Source of the DNA: an uncultured Clostridium sp. | Lineage (GTDB): Bacteria > Bacillota_A > Clostridia > TANB77 > CAG-508 | Length of the DNA stretch: 5,746 nucleotides | Reading direction: 5' to 3' | Assembly (NCBI GenBank): GCA_946491915.1 | Contig: CAMLYR010000092.1 | Span: forward strand, 1 to 5,746 | Shown: positions 1-5,746 of the stretch, in pieces | Layout: each line of letters opens with the position of its first letter | Numbering within the stretch: the first letter of the stretch is position 1 | The notes under the pieces: generated by a model | What the model saw: the letters and a program-made list of their open reading frames with translations, nothing else | Told to the model about the DNA's origin: nothing | Databases searched by the model: none | Position numbers and translations under genes: made by a program

Positions 1-923
1 ATATAGTCTTTCATATTAATTTTAGCACTATCTTTAATAAAGAAAGGTTTTAAAACTTCGCATTTTTCTGTTCTGAAAAATTCTTGGAAATATAAATCAA
101 TATTATTAACAACACATAAAGTTCCAGTTAAATAAATTCTATCAATTTTCACAGTACTACTAGCTAAGGTTTCTTGTACTTTATTAGCAATTTGGTACAA
201 GGTAGGCATAATATCTTCTAAGTATTCATTTTCTTCATCTTGTAGTTCTTTACCTTCCATAGTATAAATCGTACTATTTTTACAAATTTCATATGCTTTT
301 GAATATGAATTTTCTTTTGCATTGATACCCTCTAGTACATTATGGGATCCCACTTCTAATTTATCAACCTGGTAGACTTTTTGATCTACGATTGTTGTAA
401 GAGTGGTTTGTTCTTCCATATTAATGACTAAAATATTTTCTTTTGGTTTTAAATTTGCAATATTAGAAATTGCTATGCTCATTGGTGCAATTGTAGAAAC
501 TCTATATTCTACAAATGGTTGTTGTATCGTATTTAATGTATTTTTATTTGCTGCAATGTGAATAACTTTAATTTTTTCCTTATCGTCTAAGTCATTCACT
601 AAGGCATATCTGGTTTCAAAACCATTTTTATTAATTCCTTTTTCAGTACAAATAGATTCAAACTCTGTACTAATCGCTTTTTTCAAATCATTTTTGTTTA
701 ATAAGCTAAACATATAAAAATATTGATAAGTTTCTTCAGACAAATTAATGCTAATTGAAATTTTGAAACTATAGGTATCATTAATAATTTGATTAATAGC
801 CTCTCCTAGTTTGTCGTAAAATTTTATTCCAAACGACTCAACTCGTAGGTTTTCACGTTCTTTTGAAATTTTAGCATATTTAATTAAATTTGGTTCAACA
901 TATAATCCCAAACAAGTAGTCAT
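1..923 (-). CDS. PilM-like actin-fold (ASKHA) protein, partial, C-terminus outside window
   Basis: The frame is open from an ATG at 923 to the left edge, giving 307 codons and no stop, so the C-terminus is missing. The start is set by an AAGGAG ribosome binding site (931-936). I recognise a PilM-type layout by eye: an N-terminal beta strand with GLYVEPNLIK (residues 6-15), where PilM proteins have GIDIGSSSIK; an SHS2-like part around residues 55-110 (SISINLSEETYQYF, then DLKKAISTEFES); VIHIAANKNT (120-129); LVINMEEQTT (165-174) at the second phosphate-motif position; a LEVGSHNVLEGI segment (189-200); and KIDRIYLTGTL (259-269) where PilM has its LSGG strand. In known systems PilM is a cytoplasmic protein that binds the PilN tail and couples the inner-membrane platform of type IV pili. 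The usual Asp and Gly residues of the phosphate motifs are replaced here, so ATP hydrolysis is doubtful. It could be another divergent ASKHA protein. No partner gene is visible. Confidence 0.65.
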   Translation of the reverse strand, partial: MTTCLGLYVEPNLIKYAKISKERENLRVESFGIKFYDKLGEAINQIINDTYSFKISISINLSEETYQYFYMFSLLNKNDLKKAISTEFESICTEKGINKNGFETRYALVNDLDDKEKIKVIHIAANKNTLNTIQQPFVEYRVSTIAPMSIAISNIANLKPKENILVINMEEQTTLTTIVDQKVYQVDKLEVGSHNVLEGINAKENSYSKAYEICKNSTIYTMEGKELQDEENEYLEDIMPTLYQIANKVQETLASSTVKIDRIYLTGTLCVVNNIDLYFQEFFRTEKCEVLKPFFIKDSAKINMKDY

Positions 924-1044
924 CTTTTTTCTCCTTCGTTTAAAATAAAATTTATATTATTATATTTTACAAAATACGACAAAACATACTTGTATTTTTT
1001 TGTTTTTTTTGCATTTTTTGTCTAATTTATATGTTTATGTATTT

Positions 1045-1072
1045 ATTTTATCTTTTTTATGAAAAATGTCAA
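1045..1072 (-). promoter_or_regulatory. Sigma-A-type promoter of the PilM-like gene
   Basis: Read on the minus strand, a perfect -35 TTGACA (1067-1072) is followed after 16 bases by TAAAAT (1045-1050), one mismatch from the -10 consensus. Transcription would begin near 1038 and give a leader of about 115 bases before the ATG at 923. The leader is almost entirely A and T and shows no recognisable riboswitch. This promoter suggests that the PilM-like gene heads its own transcription unit, separate from uppP. Confidence 0.7.
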
Positions 1073-1098
1073 TATCTTATCATCGATTTAATATAAAT

Positions 1099-1131
1099 GT
1101 AATATTTTCGTAATATTTTTGTAATATTACC
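1099..1131. repeat. Three tandem 11-bp repeats (GTAATATTNNN) upstream of the PilM-like promoter
   Basis: Three consecutive 11-base units are visible on the plus strand: GTAATATTTTC (1099-1109), GTAATATTTTT (1110-1120) and GTAATATTACC (1121-1131). The first eight bases are identical in all three. They overlap the last codons and stop of uppP, and lie about 27 bp upstream of the -35 element at 1067-1072. The 11-bp period is close to one DNA turn, so a protein could bind all copies on one face. Because AATATT is self-complementary, neighbouring copies can also pair as weak all-AT hairpins. There is no T tract to make them a terminator. A regulatory role is an inference. Confidence 0.6.
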
Positions 1132-1933
1132 CTCTAAAAATAATAACGCCAATAATAATTAACCCAACAATCACTCTATAAATTGCAAACCCTTTGAAAC
1201 TTCCTTTTTTTAAATAATTTAATAAAAATTGAATGACAAAAATTCCTACAACAAAACTTGTAAAAATACCTATAAAGAAAGGTAAACTAACTACAAAATC
1301 TTTCATTTTAAAAACAGTAGCTGCTAAAACAATTGGTGCTGATAACATAAAAGAATAACGAGCAGCTGACTCTCTTTGAATTCCCATTGCTCTTGCAGTA
1401 GTCATAGTAACCCCAGAACGTGAAACTCCAGGAATAAAAGCTAATGCCTGTGATAAACCTATTAAAAAAGTTTGTTTTAAATTCATATGCTCATAATCTG
1501 TTTTGGATGGTGCTTTTTTATCAACAATATATAAGATAATACCCATAATAATTAAAGCAATTGCTATAATGATTGGTTGTTCTAATACTCCTGACAAATA
1601 TTTATCTAATATAAATCCAATTATCCCACCAGGAATAGTTGCTAGTACAATATACCAAAACATTCTTCCTTCTGTCGTTTTTTCTTTTTTGACTACTTGA
1701 TTAAAGCCTCCTCTAATAACTCCAATCCAGTCTTTAAAGAAGTAAATTCCAATAGCAAGTAATGTACCAAAATGAAGTGCTACATCAAACCCTTCAAAAG
1801 CCACAACAAAATCCGGATTGTTAATCCACCCAAATAACCATGGTATAATCGTTAAATGTGCCGAACTAGAAATTGGTAATAATTCTGTTAGTCCTTGCAC
1901 TATACCTAAAATAATTGATTGATAAATTTCCAT
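1127..1933 (-). CDS. uppP: Undecaprenyl-diphosphatase UppP (BacA family)
   Basis: UppP is an integral membrane enzyme that removes one phosphate from undecaprenyl pyrophosphate. This regenerates the lipid carrier used for peptidoglycan and other wall polymers, and overproduction confers bacitracin resistance. At 268 residues the protein has the usual family length. Both hallmark motifs are present: QGLTELLPISSSAHL at residues 13-27, which supplies the (E/Q)xxxE pair as Q13 and E17, and PGVSRSGVT at 168-176 with the essential arginine at R172. Hydrophobic segments fill the chain, for example about 51-66, 92-110, 119-137, 195-208 and 214-240. The ATG at 1933 has a GGGAG ribosome binding site (1944-1948) ten bases upstream. 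The gene lies 103 bases after the TPR gene with no terminator or convincing promoter between, so read-through from the upstream cluster is likely. Gln at the first motif position is common in Firmicutes and does not suggest inactivity. Confidence 0.97.
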   Translation of the reverse strand: MEIYQSIILGIVQGLTELLPISSSAHLTIIPWLFGWINNPDFVVAFEGFDVALHFGTLLAIGIYFFKDWIGVIRGGFNQVVKKEKTTEGRMFWYIVLATIPGGIIGFILDKYLSGVLEQPIIIAIALIIMGIILYIVDKKAPSKTDYEHMNLKQTFLIGLSQALAFIPGVSRSGVTMTTARAMGIQRESAARYSFMLSAPIVLAATVFKMKDFVVSLPFFIGIFTSFVVGIFVIQFLLNYLKKGSFKGFAIYRVIVGLIIIGVIIFRG

Positions 1934-2036
1934 TTTATTTTTTCTCCCTTACTTTTTTATTTTTGATAAACCCTTCTTTTCTATTATTCTATATTGTTTT
2001 TTTATTTTTATTCTTACTGTTCTTCATTTTTATGTT

Positions 2037-3245
2037 CTATTCCTTTTGTTTTTGTTCTTTTTCTATTTGTTCTTGTTTTTTTCTTCTCATTAATTTTAAA
2101 TCTTCATTACTTAAACTTCCCACTAAGATACAAGTTTCTACTAAATGCCTATTAACACGTTGTTCTTTTAACGTCATTTTTTTCATTTTTTGTGTTTGTT
2201 CTTCTACAACTTTCTGTGGTGGAACTATTGCATTTCTAATAGGTAGAAAAAGTGGATCTTTTTGCATCTGGTTATACATGTTAGCATCTAGTTGTACTGC
2301 TAAATTCATATAATTTTTTGCCTTATCTTCTTCTCCTTTTAAAAGAGCTATTTGTGAAAGATAATAATAAGAACCTGATTCTAGATCTTCTTGTTTTGCT
2401 GATTCTCTAAAATATTTTTCTGCTGCTTCTAGATCCCCATAAATAAGGGCAATTTGTCCTAAACTTAATTTTGCATTATAAGCCATTGTATTGATTTCTG
2501 CAGCTTTTGCATAAAATTCATTTGCTCTTTGAAAATCATTCATCATGGTGTAAACCATTCCTAAATTATAATATAAATCATAGCTTGTTGGATGGTATCT
2601 AAGTGCTTCCATATAAACAGAAACTGCCTCTTTATACCTTTCTTCTGTAAAAAATATATCTCCTAATAAATTAGTTGCCTGCTCATATTCTGGCTGTTGC
2701 CTTAAAATTTCTTGTAATAAAGTAATTGCTTCTTCTTTTTGTTTATTTTGTTCAAAAATAGAAGCTAACTGATAAGCAGAACTAACATCTTTTCTATTTA
2801 GTTCTATTACTACCATATATTCACTAATAGCTGCTTCTTTATTGTTTTCTTTTTGATAAATTTCAGCTAAAAATTTATGAGCAGCATAACTATTTCTGTT
2901 TTTATTCAAAAAATTAGAAATGATTTCTTTGGCTTTTTCTTGATTTCCTGCCTTTTCATATATTTTGGCTAAAGTGATATGAAATAATTCTGGAAAATCC
3001 ATTTTTTTGAATTTTTCTAACCAAAATAATACACATGGTAAAATAATAGAAAATAGATAAGTAAAGATTTTTATTATCCAATGAAAAGAAAAACTAGAAA
3101 TCAATTCTATAAAACTAATTGCAATTCCTAGAAATTCTATTACTAGTAAGTAAATATAACTAGTATCATTCTTTTTAATTAACTTAAAAAAAGTGATTGT
3201 AAATAAAGCAATTGCCAATATACTAAAAATTATTTTTTCTATCAT
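2037..3245 (-). CDS. Membrane-anchored protein with seven TPR repeats
   Basis: The 402-residue product has three parts. The N-terminus holds two or three hydrophobic segments (about 4-20, 29-49 and 56-76), which would anchor it in the membrane. Residues 85-322 are seven tetratricopeptide repeats at an almost perfect 34-residue spacing, starting near 85, 119, 153, 187, 221, 255 and 288. Each shows the A/G-x-x-Y/F pattern in helix A and A in helix B, as in LAKIYEKAGNQEKA and LGMVYTMMNDFQRA. The tail (about 341-402) is highly charged, rich in Lys, Glu and Gln, and probably helical. TPR arrays bind other proteins, so an assembly or scaffold role is likely; the partner and process cannot be told. 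The ATG at 3245 lies 14 bases after the pyrophosphatase stop, with an AGAAGG ribosome binding site (3254-3259) in the gap, so the two genes are almost certainly co-transcribed. I do not recognise a named family. Confidence 0.9.
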   Translation of the reverse strand: MIEKIIFSILAIALFTITFFKLIKKNDTSYIYLLVIEFLGIAISFIELISSFSFHWIIKIFTYLFSIILPCVLFWLEKFKKMDFPELFHITLAKIYEKAGNQEKAKEIISNFLNKNRNSYAAHKFLAEIYQKENNKEAAISEYMVVIELNRKDVSSAYQLASIFEQNKQKEEAITLLQEILRQQPEYEQATNLLGDIFFTEERYKEAVSVYMEALRYHPTSYDLYYNLGMVYTMMNDFQRANEFYAKAAEINTMAYNAKLSLGQIALIYGDLEAAEKYFRESAKQEDLESGSYYYLSQIALLKGEEDKAKNYMNLAVQLDANMYNQMQKDPLFLPIRNAIVPPQKVVEEQTQKMKKMTLKEQRVNRHLVETCILVGSLSNEDLKLMRRKKQEQIEKEQKQKE

Positions 3246-3259
3246 CTTCTTTACCTTCT

Positions 3260-3790
3260 CTATGAATTAAATTTTTGTTCATAGTTTTTAATACATTTTT
3301 CTATAATTTCTTCCGCTTCTTTTCTTCCTAACATCTTATCAACAGATGTTTGTTTTCCTTCTAATTGTTTATATACTTCAAAAAAATGCATAATTTCTGA
3401 TGATACTTGCATTGGTACTTCTTTAATATCTTGATAGCAATTTAGGAATGGATCTTGTTTGCAAATAGCAATAATTTTTTCATCATATTCTTCATTATCT
3501 GTCATTGTTAAAACACCAATTGGATAACATTCGACTAAAGTTAATGGTACAATTTCTTCTTGGCATAATACTAACACATCTAATGGATCTTTATCATCTG
3601 CATAAGTTCTAGGAATAAAACCATAATTTGCAGGATAATGTGTTGAAGTATATAGTACTCTATCTAATTTTAACATTCCGGTTTCTTTATCTAATTCATA
3701 TTTATTTCTACCATTTTTACTAATTTCAATAACAGAAACAAAATCATCTTTTTGAATTCTTTCTTTTTTGATATCATGCCAAATATTCAT
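3260..3790 (-). CDS. ppa: Inorganic pyrophosphatase, family I (soluble)
   Basis: This enzyme hydrolyses pyrophosphate to two phosphates in the cytoplasm with Mg2+, pulling nucleic acid, protein and nucleotide-sugar synthesis forward. The 176-residue length matches bacterial family I enzymes. The family signature DKDPLDV (residues 66-71 plus V72) carries metal ligands D66, D68 and D71. By alignment to the E. coli enzyme from memory, the other active-site residues are also present: E22, K30, E32, R44, Y52, Y56, D98, D103, K105, Y140 and K141. Nothing suggests inactivation. The start codon overlaps the upstream stop as TAATG (3788-3792), a typical translational-coupling arrangement, and an AAAGGG ribosome binding site (3799-3804) lies inside the end of the preceding gene. 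Many Firmicutes use the unrelated family II (DHH) enzyme instead, so a family I enzyme is a mildly informative lineage marker. Confidence 0.97.
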   Translation of the reverse strand: MNIWHDIKKERIQKDDFVSVIEISKNGRNKYELDKETGMLKLDRVLYTSTHYPANYGFIPRTYADDKDPLDVLVLCQEEIVPLTLVECYPIGVLTMTDNEEYDEKIIAICKQDPFLNCYQDIKEVPMQVSSEIMHFFEVYKQLEGKQTSVDKMLGRKEAEEIIEKCIKNYEQKFNS

Positions 3791-4011
3791 TATTCTATCC
3801 CTTTCTTTTTTCTTCTTATATTTTTATAAATTTTTTTACATAATTCAGGAAACTTTTCGCCTGATAAATAAGCTAGAGTTGGTCCACTTAAAAGGTCTTT
3901 TTTTACTGCCATTTGATTCCATTCCTTTTCTGTTGGAATTTTTCCACTATTTTGTATATATTGCTCTAATTCTATTATGCTTTGTTCATAATATTGTTTA
4001 TAATCCGTCAT
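3790..4011 (-). CDS. Small conserved-looking protein of unknown function, possible HNR-like DNA-binding fold
   Basis: The product is 73 residues, without a signal peptide or membrane segment. It has an acidic, helical first third (YEQSIIELEQYIQNSG), a central IPTEKEWNQMA segment, then LSGPTLAYLSGEKFPELCKKI, and a very basic end (NIRRKKKGIE). The pattern of helix, G-x-(I/V)-P-T, helix, S-x-x-T, then an aromatic and a final helix resembles the short repeats associated with homing endonucleases (HNR type), which are small DNA-binding modules. This is a by-eye likeness only. That it is a real gene is supported by a GAGG ribosome binding site (4018-4021) six bases before the ATG, a strong promoter just upstream, and a one-base stop/start overlap with ppa. 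As first gene of the cluster it could be a small regulator or accessory factor, but I cannot assign a function. Confidence 0.8.
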   Translation of the reverse strand: MTDYKQYYEQSIIELEQYIQNSGKIPTEKEWNQMAVKKDLLSGPTLAYLSGEKFPELCKKIYKNIRRKKKGIE

Positions 4012-4041
4012 ATTCTACCTCATTTTCTTATAATTTTCTTT

Positions 4042-4070
4042 ATTGTAACATTAGCCTATCATCAAGTCAA
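4042..4070 (-). promoter_or_regulatory. Extended -10 promoter across the amylase 3' end, driving the small ORF-ppa-TPR cluster
   Basis: On the minus strand, TTGACT (4065-4070) and TACAAT (4042-4047) are separated by exactly 17 bases, and TG sits one base before the -10 (TGTTACAAT), giving an extended -10. Each hexamer has one mismatch to the sigma-A consensus. The -35 lies inside the last codons of the amylase gene and overlaps the A of its TGA stop by adjacency at 4064/4065. Transcription would start near 4035, leaving a leader of about 24 bases that contains the GAGG ribosome binding site of the 73-residue gene. No terminator is visible after the amylase gene, so some amylase transcript may also read into this cluster. 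Confidence 0.8.
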
Positions 4071-5537
4071 TATTTTCTTTTTTACCCATATTGATACACT
4101 GCCACCATTACAGTAAAAAATTCCATTACCTTCATGATCTGTGTACACCGTTTCTGATATATTTCCTGTATAATCATAAAATACAGTATTGGCCAATTTC
4201 AATCCAACATTGATTTGTTTGCCTCCTCCTGGTCCATCACTCATAATTGTTACTAGTCCTGAGTCAACATGTTCTTCATCTCCTGTTCTTACCCATGCAA
4301 TAATATTAAAGTCATTAAAATAGTCAATTTCTTCTCCATAAGCAAAATTCTGTCTTGCTTTCATGATTTTTTCTAGCATTTCTTTTTTTGGTGCTATATT
4401 TTGTGTTTTTATTCCATAGTAATCTCCATAAAATACACATGGCAAACCTGATTTTCTTAATAAAATTAGAGAGTAAGCCAAAGGTTTAAACCAATCTTGA
4501 ACCCAAGAGCATAGTGCTTGACCCGGCTCTGTATCATGATTATCCACAAAGGTAACGGCTAATTCAGGTTTTTGTTCTACTAATGTATTCTGCAATATTT
4601 TAGACATATCATAATTGCCGTTAGAACAAGATGCATCATATAAATTATAATGAAGTGGTACATCAAATAATGGTATTGTTTGATTGGTTTTTTCAATATA
4701 ATTTTTTAAGTTTTGAATATCTCTACTCCAATACTCTCCTACACATTGTAATGGCTTTATTTCTCTCATACAGCGAATCCAGTCTGCCATAAAATCTGAT
4801 TTAATATGTTTTACAGCATCCAGTCTAAAAGCATCAACATTTGTTGTTTCTATATACCACTTTCCCCATTTTTTCAATTCTTCCACTACTTCTGGGTTAT
4901 TAAAATCAATATCTGCCCCCATTAAATAATCATAATTTCCATTTTCTTTATCTACATTTTTAGCCCATCGTTTTCCATAAAATCGAAAAATCCCATTTTT
5001 TCTACCGCTTTCATCCCAATCTGTACCATTAAAATGTTTATGGTTCCATTTGAAGCTGGAATATTTATTTTTTCTGCCATTAAAATTATATTTAGTCCAT
5101 GCTTTTATCTTTTTTGGCTTTGATCTATCTACATTTCTATTTTGCTTTTCTTCTTCACTTGCATAAACTATTTCAGCCGCATCTGCTCCAATTTTATGGT
5201 TTAGAACAATATCTGCATATACTCTAATATTATTTTGGTGTAGCGTTTCAATTGCTTGAAGATATTCATTTTTGGTTCCATACTTGGTTTCAATGCTTCC
5301 TTTTTGTTCAAATTCCCCTAAATCATATAAATCGTATACTGCATACCCTACATCATCTTTTCCACTTGCTCCTTTGTATGCTGGTGGAAGCCAAATATCT
5401 GTTATACCTATTGTTTTTAAGTCATCTGCGTTTTCTGCTACCTTTCTCCATAACTTTATTTCCGAATCCAAATACCACTCAAAATATTGCATTAAAATTC
5501 GATTGATATTGTTATTCTCAGTTGTAGTCATGTCCAT
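4062..5537 (-). CDS. Cytosolic alpha-amylase, glycoside hydrolase family 13 (subfamily 5-like)
   Basis: The enzyme should cleave internal alpha-1,4 links in glycogen, starch or maltodextrins. At 491 residues it matches the GH13_5 group, which includes the Bacillus liquefying amylases and the cytoplasmic AmyA of E. coli. The conserved regions appear in order: IWLPPAYKG (48-56) and DVGYAVYDLYDLGEF (62-76); DIVLNHKIGAD (109-119); the DAFRLDAVKH segment (235-244) with nucleophile D240; VGEYW (266-270) with acid/base E268; and FVDNHDTEPG (330-339) with transition-state stabiliser D335. N113, D209 and H244 match calcium-ligand positions of the Bacillus enzymes. A beta-rich C domain ends the chain. 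The protein begins directly with the catalytic barrel (ILMQYFEWY at 14-22) and has no signal peptide, so it should act inside the cell. The ATG at 5537 is chosen because AAGGAG (5545-5550) lies seven bases upstream; the in-frame ATG two codons later is a possible alternative. Confidence 0.96.
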   Translation of the reverse strand: MDMTTTENNNINRILMQYFEWYLDSEIKLWRKVAENADDLKTIGITDIWLPPAYKGASGKDDVGYAVYDLYDLGEFEQKGSIETKYGTKNEYLQAIETLHQNNIRVYADIVLNHKIGADAAEIVYASEEEKQNRNVDRSKPKKIKAWTKYNFNGRKNKYSSFKWNHKHFNGTDWDESGRKNGIFRFYGKRWAKNVDKENGNYDYLMGADIDFNNPEVVEELKKWGKWYIETTNVDAFRLDAVKHIKSDFMADWIRCMREIKPLQCVGEYWSRDIQNLKNYIEKTNQTIPLFDVPLHYNLYDASCSNGNYDMSKILQNTLVEQKPELAVTFVDNHDTEPGQALCSWVQDWFKPLAYSLILLRKSGLPCVFYGDYYGIKTQNIAPKKEMLEKIMKARQNFAYGEEIDYFNDFNIIAWVRTGDEEHVDSGLVTIMSDGPGGGKQINVGLKLANTVFYDYTGNISETVYTDHEGNGIFYCNGGSVSIWVKKKILT

Positions 5538-5591
5538 CCATTTTCTCCTTTCAATTGAACAATCTTCTTTTTGTTTTATTTTCTTATTTTG

Positions 5592-5625
5592 ATTATATTG
5601 TATCAGAAAAAAATAAAAACACCAA
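5592..5625 (-). promoter_or_regulatory. Likely amylase promoter overlapping the tRNA terminator
   Basis: On the minus strand an extended -10 TGATACAAT has its TACAAT at 5597-5602, and a weak -35 TTGGTG (5620-5625) lies 17 bases upstream. A perfect TATAAT (5592-5597) overlaps the same spot but has no -35 at a proper distance. The -35 candidate is part of the terminator stem. The imperfect dyad TGAT-N8-ATCA (5590-5605) covers the -10 and could be an operator, but such short dyads are common in AT-rich DNA. No convincing catabolite-repression (cre) site is visible. The leader to the amylase ATG would be about 50 bases. Confidence 0.55.
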
Positions 5626-5652
5626 GTGTTTTAAAAAATCACACTTGGTGTT
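5607..5652 (-). terminator. Intrinsic terminator of tRNA-Leu
   Basis: A perfect 12-bp inverted repeat (AACACCAAGTGT at 5618-5629 and its complement at 5641-5652) encloses an 11-base loop. On the minus strand it is followed by a run of T broken by one A (down to 5607). It starts four bases after the CCA end of the tRNA. There is no T tract on the other side, so it acts in the minus direction only. Confidence 0.92.
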
Positions 5653-5656
5653 CTAA

Positions 5657-5746
5657 TGGTGCAGATGGCCGGAATCGAACCGGCACGGGAGGATAAGTCC
5701 CGCAGGATTTTAAGTCCTGTGCGTCTGCCAGTTCCGCCACATCTGC
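5657..5746 (-). tRNA. tRNA-Leu (anticodon UAA), with encoded CCA
   Basis: The minus strand folds into a full class II tRNA. The 7-bp acceptor stem pairs GCAGATG (5746-5740) with CATCTGC (5667-5661), followed by discriminator A and an encoded CCA (5659-5657). The D region reads GGCGGAACTGGCAGACGC. The anticodon stem CAGGA/TCCTG holds the loop CTTAAAA, with anticodon TAA at 5712-5710, which reads UUA, expected to be the dominant leucine codon in such AT-rich DNA. The long variable arm has stem CGGGA/TCCCG, as leucine tRNAs require. The T arm is GCCGG-TTCGATT-CCGGC. The 5' end coincides with the last base of the window, so its promoter or any upstream tRNA cluster is not visible. Confidence 0.98.

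Noticed and set aside
963..998. Small dyads in the PilM-like leader: TATTTT-AC-AAAATA (963-976) and AAAATAC...GTATTTT (971-977 with 992-998)
   Set aside because: They are made almost only of A and T, have short arms, and are expected by chance at this composition; they could be operators but nothing else supports it.
924..1044. Possible cyclic-di-GMP riboswitch ahead of the PilM-like gene, as occurs before some clostridial pilus operons
   Set aside because: The leader has almost no G or C and lacks the conserved aptamer segments.
1934..2036. Separate promoter or short peptide gene between the TPR gene and uppP
   Set aside because: A TAGAAT hexamer is present but has no -35 at proper spacing, and the only short frame (12 codons, Lys/Asn-rich) has no ribosome binding site.
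1503..2313. Plus-strand open frames at 1503-1700 and 1915-2313
   Set aside because: They lie antisense to uppP and the TPR gene, have low-complexity Phe/Leu/Ser/Ile-rich translations from A-rich coding DNA, and lack ribosome binding sites.
3768..4094. Plus-strand open frame of 108 codons
   Set aside because: It is antisense to the 73-residue gene and the cluster promoter, and its translation is an aromatic/Ser-rich shadow of Lys/Glu-rich minus-strand coding.
5252..5592. Two overlapping plus-strand open frames inside the 5' part of the amylase gene
   Set aside because: Two different frames are open over the same stretch, neither has a ribosome binding site, and the minus strand encodes a clear GH13 enzyme.

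Overview
The window is very AT-rich with bacterial gene structure: strong AAGGAG-type ribosome binding sites, sigma-A-like promoters, the standard bacterial code, and a tRNA gene with an encoded CCA end. Together with the gene content this points to a low-GC Firmicute (Bacillota), probably an anaerobic Clostridia or related gut lineage. The exact genus cannot be read from the sequence. Every recognised gene lies on the minus strand, so transcription runs from the right end of the window to the left.

In transcription order, the right edge holds a complete tRNA-Leu(UAA) gene followed by a strong intrinsic terminator. A likely promoter overlapping that terminator drives a cytosolic GH13 alpha-amylase. 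A very good extended -10 promoter sits across the 3' end of the amylase gene. It opens a tight cluster: a 73-residue protein of unknown function, a family I inorganic pyrophosphatase whose start overlaps the previous stop (TAATG), a membrane-anchored protein with seven TPR repeats, and, after a 103-base gap, the undecaprenyl-diphosphatase UppP. A further 203-base gap contains three tandem 11-bp repeats and a TTGACA/TAAAAT promoter. It leads into a gene cut by the left window edge, whose product resembles the type IV pilus protein PilM but has degenerate nucleotide-binding motifs.

The functions are mostly housekeeping. The pyrophosphatase removes PPi from biosynthesis, UppP recycles the lipid carrier for wall polymers, and the amylase probably processes intracellular glycogen or imported maltodextrins. 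The PilM-like gene suggests that a type IV pilus or related secretion/competence operon continues beyond the left edge. I see no mobile element, CRISPR array or defence system. The points most worth a second look are the divergent PilM-like protein, the 11-bp repeats ahead of its promoter, the promoter embedded in the amylase 3' end, and the small protein coupled to the pyrophosphatase.
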